Part shown: positions 8,114 through 16,850 of the stretch, in pieces
Layout of the letters: every line of letters starts with the position of its first letter
Position numbering within the stretch: the first letter of the stretch is position 1
NCBI RefSeq assembly: GCF_039975415.1
Contig: NZ_JBDWHD010000007.1
DNA length: 64,000 nucleotides
Origin: Ascidiaceihabitans sp039975415
GTDB lineage: Bacteria > Pseudomonadota > Alphaproteobacteria > Rhodobacterales > Rhodobacteraceae
Direction: 5' to 3' (one strand)
Notes under the pieces: generated by a model
The model's input: the letters and a program-made list of their open reading frames with translations, nothing else
Database searches by the model: none
What the model was told of the DNA's origin: nothing
Program-made: the position numbers and the translations under genes

Positions 8114-8998
8114 CTATTTTGCAGCACCTACAAAATCAGAGCGGGCATAACCTTGCAAAAACAACAAAGCAGTCAGGTCGCCAAAGTTGATACGCACGTC
8201 ACATTCTGCCGCGACAGCTGGCTTGGCATGTAAGGCCACCCCTGTGCCCGCACGGTGCAACATGCCCAAATCATTGGCCCCGTCCCCGACCGCAAGCACA
8301 TCAGTTTCAGCCAATCCCAAACGCGCGGTTATCTGCTCAAGGGCATCGACTTTTGCTTGTTTTCCTAGGATTGGCAGGCCGACGGCTCCGGTCAAAATAC
8401 CGCCTTCAACCACAAGCGTGTTGGCGCGATTCTCATCAAATCCCAGTTGCGCTGCGACGGATGATGTAAATGCCGTAAACCCACCTGACACCAAAGCTGC
8501 ATAGCCGCCGGCTGCCTTCATCGTGGCCAGCAACGCATCCCCGCCCGGCATCAAGGTAATGCGCTGCGCCAAGACGGTTTCAATCACGCTTTCCGGTAGA
8601 CCTTTCAGCAAACCAACGCGTTCGCGCAAGGCCCCGTCAAAGTCCAACTCACCGTTCATCGCCCGTGCCGTAATGTCTTTGACGCGTGCGCCAACGCCCG
8701 CCTCATCCGCCAGCTCGTCGATGCATTCTTGCTGGATCATCGTGCTGTCCATGTCGGCCAACAGCATGCGTTTGCGGCGCCCTTCCAAAGGTTGAACGAT
8801 TAAATCAACGCCAAGGCCCTGAACATCCGCCCACACATCCCATTGGTTGTCGGGTACAACAGGCAAAGTGAACTCCGCCGCCTCATCCGGGGACAACCAA
8901 ACCGCGTCGCCACCGCCCCAGGCATTGCGCAGGCTTTCGACCAAAGCCGGGTCCAAGGTTGGCGAAACAGGTGAGGTCAGAAGCGTGGCAATAAACAT
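8114..8998 (-). CDS. serB: phosphoserine phosphatase
   Basis: HAD-superfamily enzyme for the last step of serine synthesis. 294 residues: about 75 N-terminal residues, then motif I DMDSTMIQQECIDELAD (nucleophile and acid Asp), VSGGFTAFT (motif II Ser), the Lys in GKQAKVDAL (motif III) and VGDGANDLGMLHRAG (motif IV). The start is ATG 8998 with GGAG six bases upstream; an upstream in-frame ATG at 9016 lacks a site. In many relatives serB faces serC-serA; here its upstream region instead holds a 19-base tandem repeat. Confidence 0.95.
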   Translation of the reverse strand: MFIATLLTSPVSPTLDPALVESLRNAWGGGDAVWLSPDEAAEFTLPVVPDNQWDVWADVQGLGVDLIVQPLEGRRKRMLLADMDSTMIQQECIDELADEAGVGARVKDITARAMNGELDFDGALRERVGLLKGLPESVIETVLAQRITLMPGGDALLATMKAAGGYAALVSGGFTAFTSSVAAQLGFDENRANTLVVEGGILTGAVGLPILGKQAKVDALEQITARLGLAETDVLAVGDGANDLGMLHRAGTGVALHAKPAVAAECDVRINFGDLTALLFLQGYARSDFVGAAK

Positions 8999-9389
8999 GG
9001 GATCTCCGATGCGCAAAGTCGCAGCCGACGTAGCGCATCAAAATACACTTTACCAGTTAGGGCGCCAGATTAAGGCACCAGACGGATTGCGAGGTGGCCA
9101 AATTCAAAACGATAGATGCGTAACCAAAACAATAGATTTGAAAGCATACTCACAGTAATCGGCGTTTCCGATGGGCTCCATTTTACGTCGTGACGAACAT
9201 TTTACGTCGTGACGAAATCGTTAAGTGTCTATTTTGTGCCAAAAAGCACATCTGTGACTGTCGGATCATCCATCGCATGAGCATGAAATTTCATAACTGT
9301 TCCAACGTCTTTCCAACCCTCCCAATGCTGCAGGACACATGAACGGCTGCCTTTAGCTCGCAAAGTGGAACCGAACGCTTGGAGAATTC
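8999..9389. other. 391-base non-coding stretch upstream of serB
   Basis: No credible gene on either strand. It holds the tandem repeat at 9180-9216; the rest shows nothing I can name. It must contain the serB promoter. Confidence 0.6.
9180..9216. repeat. two tandem 19-base repeats with an internal palindrome
   Basis: ATTTTACGTCGTGACGAA occurs at 9180-9197 and 9199-9216 (period 19). Each copy contains the inverted repeat CGTC-GT-GACG, so the array looks like two half-turn-phased protein-binding sites. It lies about 180 bases upstream of serB. Confidence 0.75.
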
Positions 9390-10253
9390 TCATTCAATGG
9401 CGGCATTGATGAATTCTGAAACGAGCTTCAACCGCGCCCGGTCTTTGGTGGCGATAAGGGACGTGTCCTGGGCTTCAGGCATTTCTTCGATGTCAATTTC
9501 GCAAAGATTGCTTTTGATCAGGCTGCTGTTTTGAAGGAACAAGGCGACACCAATGCCCTGCAACACCGCTTCGCACATCAATGGGAAAGTCGTCATGGTG
9601 GCCACGCGATTAAGGGAAATATCGTAACGAGCGCAAGTGTGGTCAAGTAAGCGGCGCGTGAGCGACCCTTTCTCGGGCACAATGACTGTCTCTTGTTCAA
9701 GTTCAGACAGTGAAATCTTGGCGCGCTTGGCGAAAGGGTGATCGCAGCGGCAATAGATCATGTAACGTGCGCTTTCTATATGGATCTTTTCCCAATGCTC
9801 ATGATCGGGTGCATCCGTGATCAAGCCTACATCCGCAAGGCGGTTGCCGATCATTGATTTGGCCGTCGTCCAATCGTAAAGTCCAAAATCGACGCGGATA
9901 TCGGGAAAACGGCGCTGAAACCGTGCGATGATCTTCAGCGCGGGTTGTGGCGCATTTCCGATGATCTTGAGGCGCCCTTCTTTCATGGCGTTGAACCCTT
10001 CGAGCCTCTCGGTGACCTCTGCGCTGAGGGCGATCATGCGGTCTGCTAGACCATAAAAATCCTGTCCGGTCGGGGTCAGTTCCACCCCGTCGCGTCCGCG
10101 CAGCAAAAGAAGTGTCCCGACGCTTCTTTCAAGGTTGGCAATATGTTGCGTGATCGTGGATTGGGTAACGCCAAGCCGTTTGGCTGCAGCGGAAAAGCTC
10201 CCCTCACGGACGACATAGGCAAAGGCTTCGAATTGATGGTGGTTGGGGCGCAT
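9390..10253 (-). CDS. LysR-family transcriptional regulator
   Basis: 287 residues. Winged HTH at the N-terminus (FEAFAYVVREGSFSAAAKRL, VTQSTITQHIANLERSVG), then a periplasmic-binding-protein-like effector domain (RLKIIGNAPQPALKIIARF). ATG 10253 is preceded by AAGGA; the upstream extension of the frame runs into the divergent promoter and is not LysR-like. It is transcribed away from the Ugp-like transporter at 10362 with 108 bases between, the usual arrangement for a regulator of that operon and of itself. Confidence 0.9.
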   Translation of the reverse strand: MRPNHHQFEAFAYVVREGSFSAAAKRLGVTQSTITQHIANLERSVGTLLLLRGRDGVELTPTGQDFYGLADRMIALSAEVTERLEGFNAMKEGRLKIIGNAPQPALKIIARFQRRFPDIRVDFGLYDWTTAKSMIGNRLADVGLITDAPDHEHWEKIHIESARYMIYCRCDHPFAKRAKISLSELEQETVIVPEKGSLTRRLLDHTCARYDISLNRVATMTTFPLMCEAVLQGIGVALFLQNSSLIKSNLCEIDIEEMPEAQDTSLIATKDRARLKLVSEFINAAIE

Positions 10254-10337
10254 GATCTTTCCTTTTGCCCCTCTGATAGAACCCATCGGTTTCACTAATA
10301 TGACGACACAAAACTGTTGTGCTCGCCACCTATTCCC

Positions 10338-10350
10338 TTGGTTGAACCAA
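10338..10350. promoter_or_regulatory. palindrome in the divergent LysR/ABC promoter
   Basis: TTGGTTGAACCAA is a perfect inverted repeat (TTGGTT, one base, AACCAA) 11 bases before the start of the ATPase gene. It could be an operator or an mRNA leader hairpin next to the ribosome site; the position so near the start codon makes repressor or leader function more likely than LysR activation. Confidence 0.45.
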
Positions 10351-10361
10351 AGGGGAATCAC

Positions 10362-11516
10362 ATGTCAGATCTGCAGATTGCATCTGTCACCAAGCACTTC
10401 GGAGAGACCCCCGTTTTGAAAGGGGTGACCCTGGACGTGAAGGATGGTGAATTCATGTCACTGGTGGGCCCTTCCGGCTGCGGAAAGTCGACCCTGTTGC
10501 GCATCATCGCTGGGCTTGAAACACCGACAAGCGGCACCATCGCAATCGGCGGTACGGACGTGACACAGCTCCGCGCGGCGGATCGCAACCTGTCGATGGT
10601 GTTTCAATCCTACGCGCTTTATCCGCATTTGACCGTGGCCGAGAATATCGCTGTGCCTTTGCAGATGCGCCAAATGTCCGCATTGCAGCGGTTGCCGGTG
10701 CTGGGTGATGTCCTCCCTGGTGCGCGGGCGCAGAAAGACGATATCGCCCAAGCTGTCCGGCATGCAGCCGAGATGCTGGAAATCGCGGCACTTCTTGATC
10801 GCAAGCCCGGGCAATTGTCGGGTGGGCAGCGACAGCGTGTTGCCTTGGGCCGCGCATTGGTGCGCGATCCGGCGGCGTTTTTGTTGGATGAACCACTGTC
10901 AAACCTTGATGCGAAGCTGCGTGTTCAGACCCGCGCCGAGATCGCCGAGTTGCACCGCCGCCTGAAGGCCACGTTTATCTACGTCACCCATGATCAAGTC
11001 GAAGCCATGACCATGTCCGACCGGATCGCGGTGATGATGGGCGGTGAAATCCTGCAATGTGCAGCCCCTGATGTGATCTATGAAAACCCTGACGATATTC
11101 GCGTGGCTGAATTCATTGGCTCGCCCAAGATCAATGTCCTGCCGGTAGAGCGCAACGGCACTGCGTTAACGATGTTTGATCAGGTCCTGAATTCTCGTCT
11201 ATCCATTGACAGCCCGAAGGTGATGCAGATGGGCCTGCGTCCCGAAGCCCTGCGATTGACGCAATCCGCGCCGCGTCTGACCGGACGGGTTGTGCATTTA
11301 GAAAACCTCGGGTCGGAAGTCTTCGCCCAAGTTGCCTTGGGTAACGATGGATCGCGGGTGACCCTCCGGGCCATGCCAGCGCAGCGGCAGAATCTGGCGC
11401 TGGGTGCGCAGGTTGGCCTGAGCTTTGATCTGAATGCAGCCATGATATTCGACGCGGGTGGCGCGCGGTTGCGCCACGTCGAACTTGCTGCCAGCCGCGC
11501 AGCTGAGGTGGCCTGA
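10362..11516 (+). CDS. ABC importer ATPase, MalK/UgpC type
   Basis: 384 residues. Walker A GPSGCGKST, Q-loop FQSYALYPH, signature LSGGQRQRVALGRAL, Walker B FLLDEPLSNLD, H-loop THDQ, followed by the regulatory OB-fold region (TOBE) typical of MalK/UgpC ATPases. Start MSDLQIASVTKHFGE has AGGGG upstream. First gene of a transporter operon; its stop is one base before the first permease. With a family-1 solute-binding protein and phosphodiesterases downstream, a glycerophosphodiester or sn-glycerol-3-phosphate substrate is the best guess. Confidence 0.9.
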   Translation: MSDLQIASVTKHFGETPVLKGVTLDVKDGEFMSLVGPSGCGKSTLLRIIAGLETPTSGTIAIGGTDVTQLRAADRNLSMVFQSYALYPHLTVAENIAVPLQMRQMSALQRLPVLGDVLPGARAQKDDIAQAVRHAAEMLEIAALLDRKPGQLSGGQRQRVALGRALVRDPAAFLLDEPLSNLDAKLRVQTRAEIAELHRRLKATFIYVTHDQVEAMTMSDRIAVMMGGEILQCAAPDVIYENPDDIRVAEFIGSPKINVLPVERNGTALTMFDQVLNSRLSIDSPKVMQMGLRPEALRLTQSAPRLTGRVVHLENLGSEVFAQVALGNDGSRVTLRAMPAQRQNLALGAQVGLSFDLNAAMIFDAGGARLRHVELAASRAAEVA

Positions 11517-11517
11517 C

Positions 11518-12489
11518 ATGGTGACCGTGGATCCCAGCCTCGCAGCAGACGTCACCAAGGCCAAAGCCGACAATAGACAAGCGCGCACAGGCTGGGGGTT
11601 GGCCGCGCCGGCCCTGATTTTGATGGTTTTGATCTTGCTGGTGCCGATTCTCGTGGCCTGTGTCCTGTCTTTCACCAACTATTCGTTGGGCAATGCCGGA
11701 TTCGATTGGGTCGGGCTGCAAAACTACGAGCGCCTGTTCACCCGCTCCACTTACGAAAAGATGTTTGTCGCGACCTTTACATACGTGGTGACCGTGGTGC
11801 CAATCTCCGTGGGTCTTGGCCTTGGGGCGGCCTTGCTGGTCCACTCATTGGGCCGGATCGGCGACATCTACAAAACGATCTATTTCCTGCCAGTGATGGC
11901 CACGCTTCTGGCGATGGCGATTGCTTGGGAATTCATGCTGCATCCGACCATTGGCATGGTGAACCGCACGTTAGAGATGGCGTGCGGGACGTGGTTTGAG
12001 GTTATCCCCTTCTTTGCAGGTGGCTGCGCCGATGGCTTCCCCTTATGGCTGGGGGATCGTGACTACGCGATCTGGGTGGTCTGTTTTATTGGCATCTGGC
12101 AGGGCTTCGGCTTTAACATGGTGTTGTTTTTGGCGGGTTTAACGTCAGTGCATCGCGAGCTGTACCACGCCGCTGAAATGGATGGTGCCCGCTCTGGTTG
12201 GGAGCGGTTCCGACTGGTCACATGGCCCGCCCTTGGGCCAACCACCGTCTTTGTCGTGACCATTTCCTGTATTCGCGCCTTTCAAGTCTTTGACACGATC
12301 GAGGCCTTCTGGCCCCAAGGCGGCGGGCCGAACAAATCCGCCTACGTGATGATGTTCGCAATTTTCGAGAAAGGCATCCAGCAGAACCTGATTGGGATCG
12401 GCTCGGCCATCACCATGTTGTTCCTGCTGTTCGTTATGTTTCTGACCCTGATCCAGCGCTGGCTGGTCGAACGTAAGGTGCACTACTGA
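11518..12489 (+). CDS. ABC importer permease, UgpA/MalF type
   Basis: 323 residues, six predicted membrane helices, BPD_transp_1 fold. The cytoplasmic EAA loop reads YHAAEMDGARSGWERFRLVTWPAL. A short segment of about 25 residues (MACGTWFEVIPFFAGGCADG) is inserted between helices in the periplasmic side and contains two cysteines. ATG 11518 follows the ATPase stop by one base; the last bases overlap the next start. Works as a heterodimer with the gene at 12489. Confidence 0.88.
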   Translation: MVTVDPSLAADVTKAKADNRQARTGWGLAAPALILMVLILLVPILVACVLSFTNYSLGNAGFDWVGLQNYERLFTRSTYEKMFVATFTYVVTVVPISVGLGLGAALLVHSLGRIGDIYKTIYFLPVMATLLAMAIAWEFMLHPTIGMVNRTLEMACGTWFEVIPFFAGGCADGFPLWLGDRDYAIWVVCFIGIWQGFGFNMVLFLAGLTSVHRELYHAAEMDGARSGWERFRLVTWPALGPTTVFVVTISCIRAFQVFDTIEAFWPQGGGPNKSAYVMMFAIFEKGIQQNLIGIGSAITMLFLLFVMFLTLIQRWLVERKVHY

Positions 12490-13451
12490 TGACACGCGAT
12501 TGGTGGAAACACATGGTGCTGATCCTTGGTACGATTATCGTGCTGGCGCCCTTTTACATGATGGTCAGCTATTCGTTCAAAAGCCCCGGCGAAATCGACC
12601 GTGGTGAAGGCGGCTTTTTCGGCCGTCAAGAGATGATGATAGACCCGCGCTGCGTCGCCCTGCGCCAGCCAGACCGCGCCGATATCGAAGCCGCCCGCGC
12701 ACGGTTTGTGGGCCAAGATGACGCCAGCGTGCAGGCCTCTCTTTTGGCCGAGACTGAGGCAGACTGTTCCATGCGGCCTGTTGTCTTCAACTATTCCAAG
12801 GCTTTCACCGAGGCGCCGCTTGTCCGTTATCTGTTGAATGGCGTTATCGTAACGGTATCGATCTTCTTGATCCAGAGTGTTGTGGCCCTGCCTGCCGCCT
12901 ATGCGCTGGCAAAGCTGAATTTCTGGGGGCGCGATGCGGTCTTTGGGCTGGTCCTGTTCTGTCTGTTGATCCCAGTCCACGCCATTGCATTGCCGCTTTA
13001 TATCGGTCTGGCGAAGCTGGGGCTGACCAACACCTATGCAGCCCTTGTCGTGCCGTGGACGATCTCGGTTTTTGGGATCTTCCTGATGCGCCAGTTCTTT
13101 ATGACTGTGCCTGACGATCTGATTGACGCCGCGCGCATGGACGGAATGTCGGAACTGGCCATCGTCTGGCGGGTCATGTTGCCCACCGCAATCCCTGCGC
13201 TTCTGGCCTTCGCGATCTTTTCCGTCGTAGCCCATTGGAACGACTATTTCTGGCCACGCATCGTTGTGACCGGAAACCGCGATCTCTTCACCCCGCCACT
13301 GGGTTTGCGTGAGTTCAAGGGCGATGGAGACGGGTCGTTCTTTGGTCCGATGATGGCCACAGCCACCGTTATTGTCACACCGCTGATCGTCGCGTTCCTG
13401 CTGGCACAACGCCGCTTTATCGAGGGGATCACGCTGTCTGGAATGAAATAG
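12489..13451 (+). CDS. ABC importer permease, UgpE/MalG type
   Basis: 320 residues. EAA loop DAARMDGMSELAIVWRVMLP and six helices. Between helix 1 and helix 2 there is an extra periplasmic loop of roughly 60 residues (about positions 35-95, with DPRCVALRQPDRADIEAARA and a second cysteine in ETEADCSMRP) that ordinary UgpE lacks; its two cysteines could form a disulphide. ATG overlaps the stop of the upstream permease (TGATG). Confidence 0.88.
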   Translation: MTRDWWKHMVLILGTIIVLAPFYMMVSYSFKSPGEIDRGEGGFFGRQEMMIDPRCVALRQPDRADIEAARARFVGQDDASVQASLLAETEADCSMRPVVFNYSKAFTEAPLVRYLLNGVIVTVSIFLIQSVVALPAAYALAKLNFWGRDAVFGLVLFCLLIPVHAIALPLYIGLAKLGLTNTYAALVVPWTISVFGIFLMRQFFMTVPDDLIDAARMDGMSELAIVWRVMLPTAIPALLAFAIFSVVAHWNDYFWPRIVVTGNRDLFTPPLGLREFKGDGDGSFFGPMMATATVIVTPLIVAFLLAQRRFIEGITLSGMK

Positions 13452-13471
13452 GGCGCGCCTTGGCCCGCCCT
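13450..13471 (+). terminator. intercistronic hairpin before the binding-protein gene
   Basis: AGGGCG pairs with CGCCCT (loop of ten bases) directly after the permease stop, with no T-run. Such hairpins usually protect or partly terminate messages so that the binding protein is made in excess. Confidence 0.4.
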
Positions 13472-13571
13472 ACCCATAGCCCTGCAAGGGAATATCGCCT
13501 CCCCGCACGGGGAACATCATTGGGGTCTACCAATCGCCAAACCGGACGCCCCGCCAACTGGAGTAGAGATA

Positions 13572-14819
13572 ATGAAAAATACTGTAACTGCAATGGCTCT
13601 GGCGCTATCTGCCTCTGCCGCTTTCGCCCAAGACAAGGTGACGATCGAGTTCGCCTATCCCTATAGCCACCTGTTTGATGTGACGTATGAAGCCATGATG
13701 CCGGCCTTCAACGCTGCCCACCCAAACATCGATGTCGTCTTCCGCGCCACCTACGAATCCTATGAGGATGCTACCAACACAATCCTGCGCGAGGCTGTCG
13801 CAGGTAATTTGCCAGACGTCACCATGCAGGGTCTGAACCGTCAGGCGCCATTGGTCGACAAAGGCATCGCCCAGTCATTGGCCCCGTTCATTGCAGCCGA
13901 GGCCGATTTTGAAACAAATGGCTACCACGAAGCCATGCTGTCTCTGTCGACCTTCGACGACGAAGTCTACGGCCTGCCGTTCTCGATCTCTCTGCCTGTT
14001 GGCTATTACAACATGGATATCCTGCGCGAAGGCGGCCTCACCGAACTTCCAACGACTTGGGATGAGGTCATTGCTGCCTGTCAAACCATGAAAGCCAACG
14101 GCATCGATAACCCGATTTTCTGGGGCTGGAACATCACCGGCAACTGGTTCGTGCAGGCCCTGTTGTGGAGCCAAGACAAAGCCATCGTCGAAGAGGGCCG
14201 CGTGACCATGGACAGCCCTGAGGCTCTGGTCGCTTTGGAGCAGATGCAGGAAATCTTCACAGAGTGTGAAATGCAAAACCTCGAATGGAAGGCCGCTTTG
14301 TCGTCATTCTCTGCGGGTGATGTTGGCATGATGTTCTGGTCCACTTCAGCCCTCGGCGCGGTTGAGCGTAGCCAAGGCGATTTTGAACTTGTCACGGGCC
14401 CATTCCCCGGTCTCGACGGCACCCCTAAGGGTCTGCCAGCGGGCGGCAACGCAGCGATGCTGACCTCGACCTCAGACGATCCTGCCGTGCGCGAAGCGGC
14501 TTGGACTTGGTTGAAATTCATCACCTCTGGTGAAGGGGCTGCAGAAGTGGCTAAGACCACGGGCTACATGCCACCGAACAAGGCCGCAAACGAGATCATC
14601 CTCGCGGACTTCTACGACCAGAACCCTAACAAGCAGACCGCTGTGGATCAGCTTCCGCTGCTGCGCGAATGGCTGGCCTATCCCGGCGACAACGGCTTGG
14701 CGATCACGCAGGTGATCTATGACGGTATCGAACGCATTGTCACCGGCGATGCCACCGACATGAAAGAGCTTCAGGAAGAGCTGGTCGAAGAAATCACTGA
14801 CCTTCTGCCAAACGGCTAA
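13572..14819 (+). CDS. ABC importer solute-binding protein, family 1 (UgpB-like)
   Basis: 415 residues. Sec signal peptide (MKNTVTAMALALSASAAFA, cleaved before QDKVT). The mature protein has the family-1 pattern: VTIEFAYPYSHLFDVTYEAM, LREAVAGNLPDVTMQGLNR, DDEVYGLPFSISLPVGYYN and KFITSGEGAAEVAKTTGYMP. UgpB-like proteins bind glycerol-3-phosphate or glycerophosphodiesters, others bind sugars; the ligand is not readable from sequence. Preceded by GGAGTAGAG. The gene order ATPase, permease, permease, binding protein differs from ugpBAEC. Confidence 0.88.
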   Translation: MKNTVTAMALALSASAAFAQDKVTIEFAYPYSHLFDVTYEAMMPAFNAAHPNIDVVFRATYESYEDATNTILREAVAGNLPDVTMQGLNRQAPLVDKGIAQSLAPFIAAEADFETNGYHEAMLSLSTFDDEVYGLPFSISLPVGYYNMDILREGGLTELPTTWDEVIAACQTMKANGIDNPIFWGWNITGNWFVQALLWSQDKAIVEEGRVTMDSPEALVALEQMQEIFTECEMQNLEWKAALSSFSAGDVGMMFWSTSALGAVERSQGDFELVTGPFPGLDGTPKGLPAGGNAAMLTSTSDDPAVREAAWTWLKFITSGEGAAEVAKTTGYMPPNKAANEIILADFYDQNPNKQTAVDQLPLLREWLAYPGDNGLAITQVIYDGIERIVTGDATDMKELQEELVEEITDLLPNG

Positions 14820-14827
14820 ACCAACCT

Positions 14828-14863
14828 CTGGTCGTCCTTTCGGGGGCGGCCAGAACTCTTTTC
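14828..14863 (+). terminator. terminator or attenuator after the binding-protein gene
   Basis: CTGGTCGTCC pairs with GGGCGGCCAG (two G-U pairs) around a short loop, followed by AACTCTTTTC. Downstream phosphoesterases probably depend on readthrough. Confidence 0.6.
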
Positions 14864-14879
14864 TAAAAGGTTAATACCC

Positions 14880-15707
14880 ATGAAGCTTGTGCATATCTCC
14901 GACATTCACTTGACGGCTCCCGGTGAACGCATGGGCGGATTGAACCCCCACAAACGTTTCGCCCAAGCGCTCGACGATGTGCGATCCGAGCACAACGATG
15001 CCAAGCGGATCATCATCACTGGTGATTTGACCCATTGGGGCGAACCTGCGGCCTATGCGACACTTGTTGATGCCCTTAACGATTTGCCCTGTCCCGTGCG
15101 TCTGTTGATCGGCAACCACGATGACCGCGCCGCCTTTCTTGCGGCCTTCCCGGATCATCCCAAAGACTCGGCGGGTTTCATCAACCACGCAGAAACGGTG
15201 GATGGCACGCGTCTAATCTACCTCGATACAACAGCCCCATGCACCCACGCTGGCCACTTCTGCGCCGCGCGGCGCGATTGGCTTGAAAATGAGTTGAAAG
15301 ACTGCACCAGCGCGCGCCTGTTCATGCATCACAATGCCATGCCGCTTGGCCTGCCTGCCGAAGACAAAATCGCTGTTGTTCCCGAAGATCGCGCACTTTT
15401 GGCCAAGCTCTTAACCACCTACCGCGACCGCATCGAGTATATTCACTTTGGCCATGTCCATGCTCCCGTACACGGGACTTGGTGCGGCATTCCCTTTGCC
15501 AGCGTCCGCTCCACCGGCAATCAATCCTTGCCTGACCTGTCCGAGCAAGAGTTGCTGCAAGGTGCTCCCATGGCGCCGTCCTATGCTGTTATCCTAGCAC
15601 AGGACACAGGCACCACTATTCATGAGATCCCATTCACTTGGGACGGGCCGGTTTTTAGTACAGGGACCAACTGGGACGATTGGGCCAAACCGATGGCTGC
15701 AGAATGA
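14880..15707 (+). CDS. class III metallophosphoesterase, GpdQ/CpdA-like (copy 1)
   Basis: 275 residues. All five blocks of the binuclear-metal phosphoesterase fold are present: SDIHL, GDLTHWG, GNHDD, MHHN and FGHVHAP. GpdQ enzymes split glycerophosphodiesters; CpdA relatives split cyclic nucleotides. Being linked to a Ugp-like importer favours a glycerophosphodiester or similar phosphodiester. It overlaps the next paralogue by four bases (ATGA), so the two are translationally coupled. Confidence 0.85.
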   Translation: MKLVHISDIHLTAPGERMGGLNPHKRFAQALDDVRSEHNDAKRIIITGDLTHWGEPAAYATLVDALNDLPCPVRLLIGNHDDRAAFLAAFPDHPKDSAGFINHAETVDGTRLIYLDTTAPCTHAGHFCAARRDWLENELKDCTSARLFMHHNAMPLGLPAEDKIAVVPEDRALLAKLLTTYRDRIEYIHFGHVHAPVHGTWCGIPFASVRSTGNQSLPDLSEQELLQGAPMAPSYAVILAQDTGTTIHEIPFTWDGPVFSTGTNWDDWAKPMAAE

Positions 15708-16486
15708 AATTTATCCATCTCACTGACACACATGTTATTGGCGACGGGACGCTCTATGGACAAGACCCCGCCGCGCGGCTGCGAGCCGCTGTCGCGTCTA
15801 TCAATGCGGGACACGGTGATGCGGACTTCGTTGTCCTGACGGGTGACATCACCCATTGGGGTGACGCGGCCGCCTACGCGCGGTTTTCGCGAGAAATCAA
15901 AGCGCTCAACATGCCCGTACATTTGTTGGTCGGAAATCACGACGATACCGCTGCCTTTGGTGCGGCTTTCCCAGAGATACCCCGTGATAGAAACGGTTTT
16001 GTGCAAAGTGGATTTGACACTCCGTTCGGGCGGTTCTTGTTGTTGGACACAAAAGACCCAGAATCCCATGCGGGCGCTTACTGTCCGGCACGCCAAGCTT
16101 GGTTGGATCGCGAACTGGACCAAACCAACGGCCCGATCTTCTTGTTCATGCACCACCCGCCATTCAAGATCGGCATAGCCGCGATGGACCAGATCATGTT
16201 GCGGGATGCTGAAACGTTCTACGATGTTATTGCGCCCCATAAGGCCCGTATCCGACATCTGTTCTTTGGCCATGTGCATCGTGCGATCTTTGGGAATTGG
16301 CGCGGCATAAGCTATTCCTGCATGCGTGGCCTCAATCATCAAGTCGCCCTAGAGCTGAGCGAAAGCGTCGATCCTATTGCGGCAAATTTCGAACCACCGG
16401 CCTATGGTGTGGCGATGCTAAGCGACGATCAAGTCACGGTCCATTTGCACGATTTTGCTGATCGCTCAGAGCGGTTTTTACTTTGA
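15704..16486 (+). CDS. class III metallophosphoesterase, GpdQ/CpdA-like (copy 2)
   Basis: 260 residues, paralogue of the preceding gene with the same blocks (TDTHV, GDITHWG, GNHDD, MHHPPF, FGHVHRAIFG). The two differ widely outside the motifs, so they are old paralogues, perhaps with different substrates or acting as a heteromer. Start ATG 15704 overlaps the TGA of copy 1. Last gene of the operon. Confidence 0.85.
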   Translation: MKFIHLTDTHVIGDGTLYGQDPAARLRAAVASINAGHGDADFVVLTGDITHWGDAAAYARFSREIKALNMPVHLLVGNHDDTAAFGAAFPEIPRDRNGFVQSGFDTPFGRFLLLDTKDPESHAGAYCPARQAWLDRELDQTNGPIFLFMHHPPFKIGIAAMDQIMLRDAETFYDVIAPHKARIRHLFFGHVHRAIFGNWRGISYSCMRGLNHQVALELSESVDPIAANFEPPAYGVAMLSDDQVTVHLHDFADRSERFLL

Positions 16487-16850
16487 TGTAACCTTGTAGG
16501 CTATGCCGGACTGAAGGCCACACTCCAGATCACCGGAAACACCACGCTGGCCGAACCTTTCCCCTTTCGCCGCCATCTAGGAATCGCGAACCGGATTTTG
16601 CTGCGATCGCAACGAATGGTCGCTTTGTCCTGATACTGTTGAAGAAGTCGATGTTTTGGCTGGTTTGACGGCCGTCGAAATTTGGGGTGACGCACCCCTT
16701 CTTCATATGGGGTCTGGTGTAGGGTCCAGTTTTGCAAGTTTCCTGAGGTTTTGTGCTGTGGCCGCTAGCTGGAACGAAACGCTCAAAAATCAATCTGCGG
16801 ATAGGAGAAGAGCTGCCGTTTGGCCGAAGCGCCATGTCAATCTTTTTGTC
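16487..16850. other. 364-base non-coding stretch between convergent operons
   Basis: No gene recognised on either strand and no clear terminator. The text looks like degraded intergenic repeat sequence, but I cannot name the family. Confidence 0.5.

Noticed and set aside
12483..13409. A 308-codon open frame antisense to the second Ugp-type permease
   Set aside because: Gln/His/Asp/Gly-rich translation without any domain; explained by codon bias of the permease gene.
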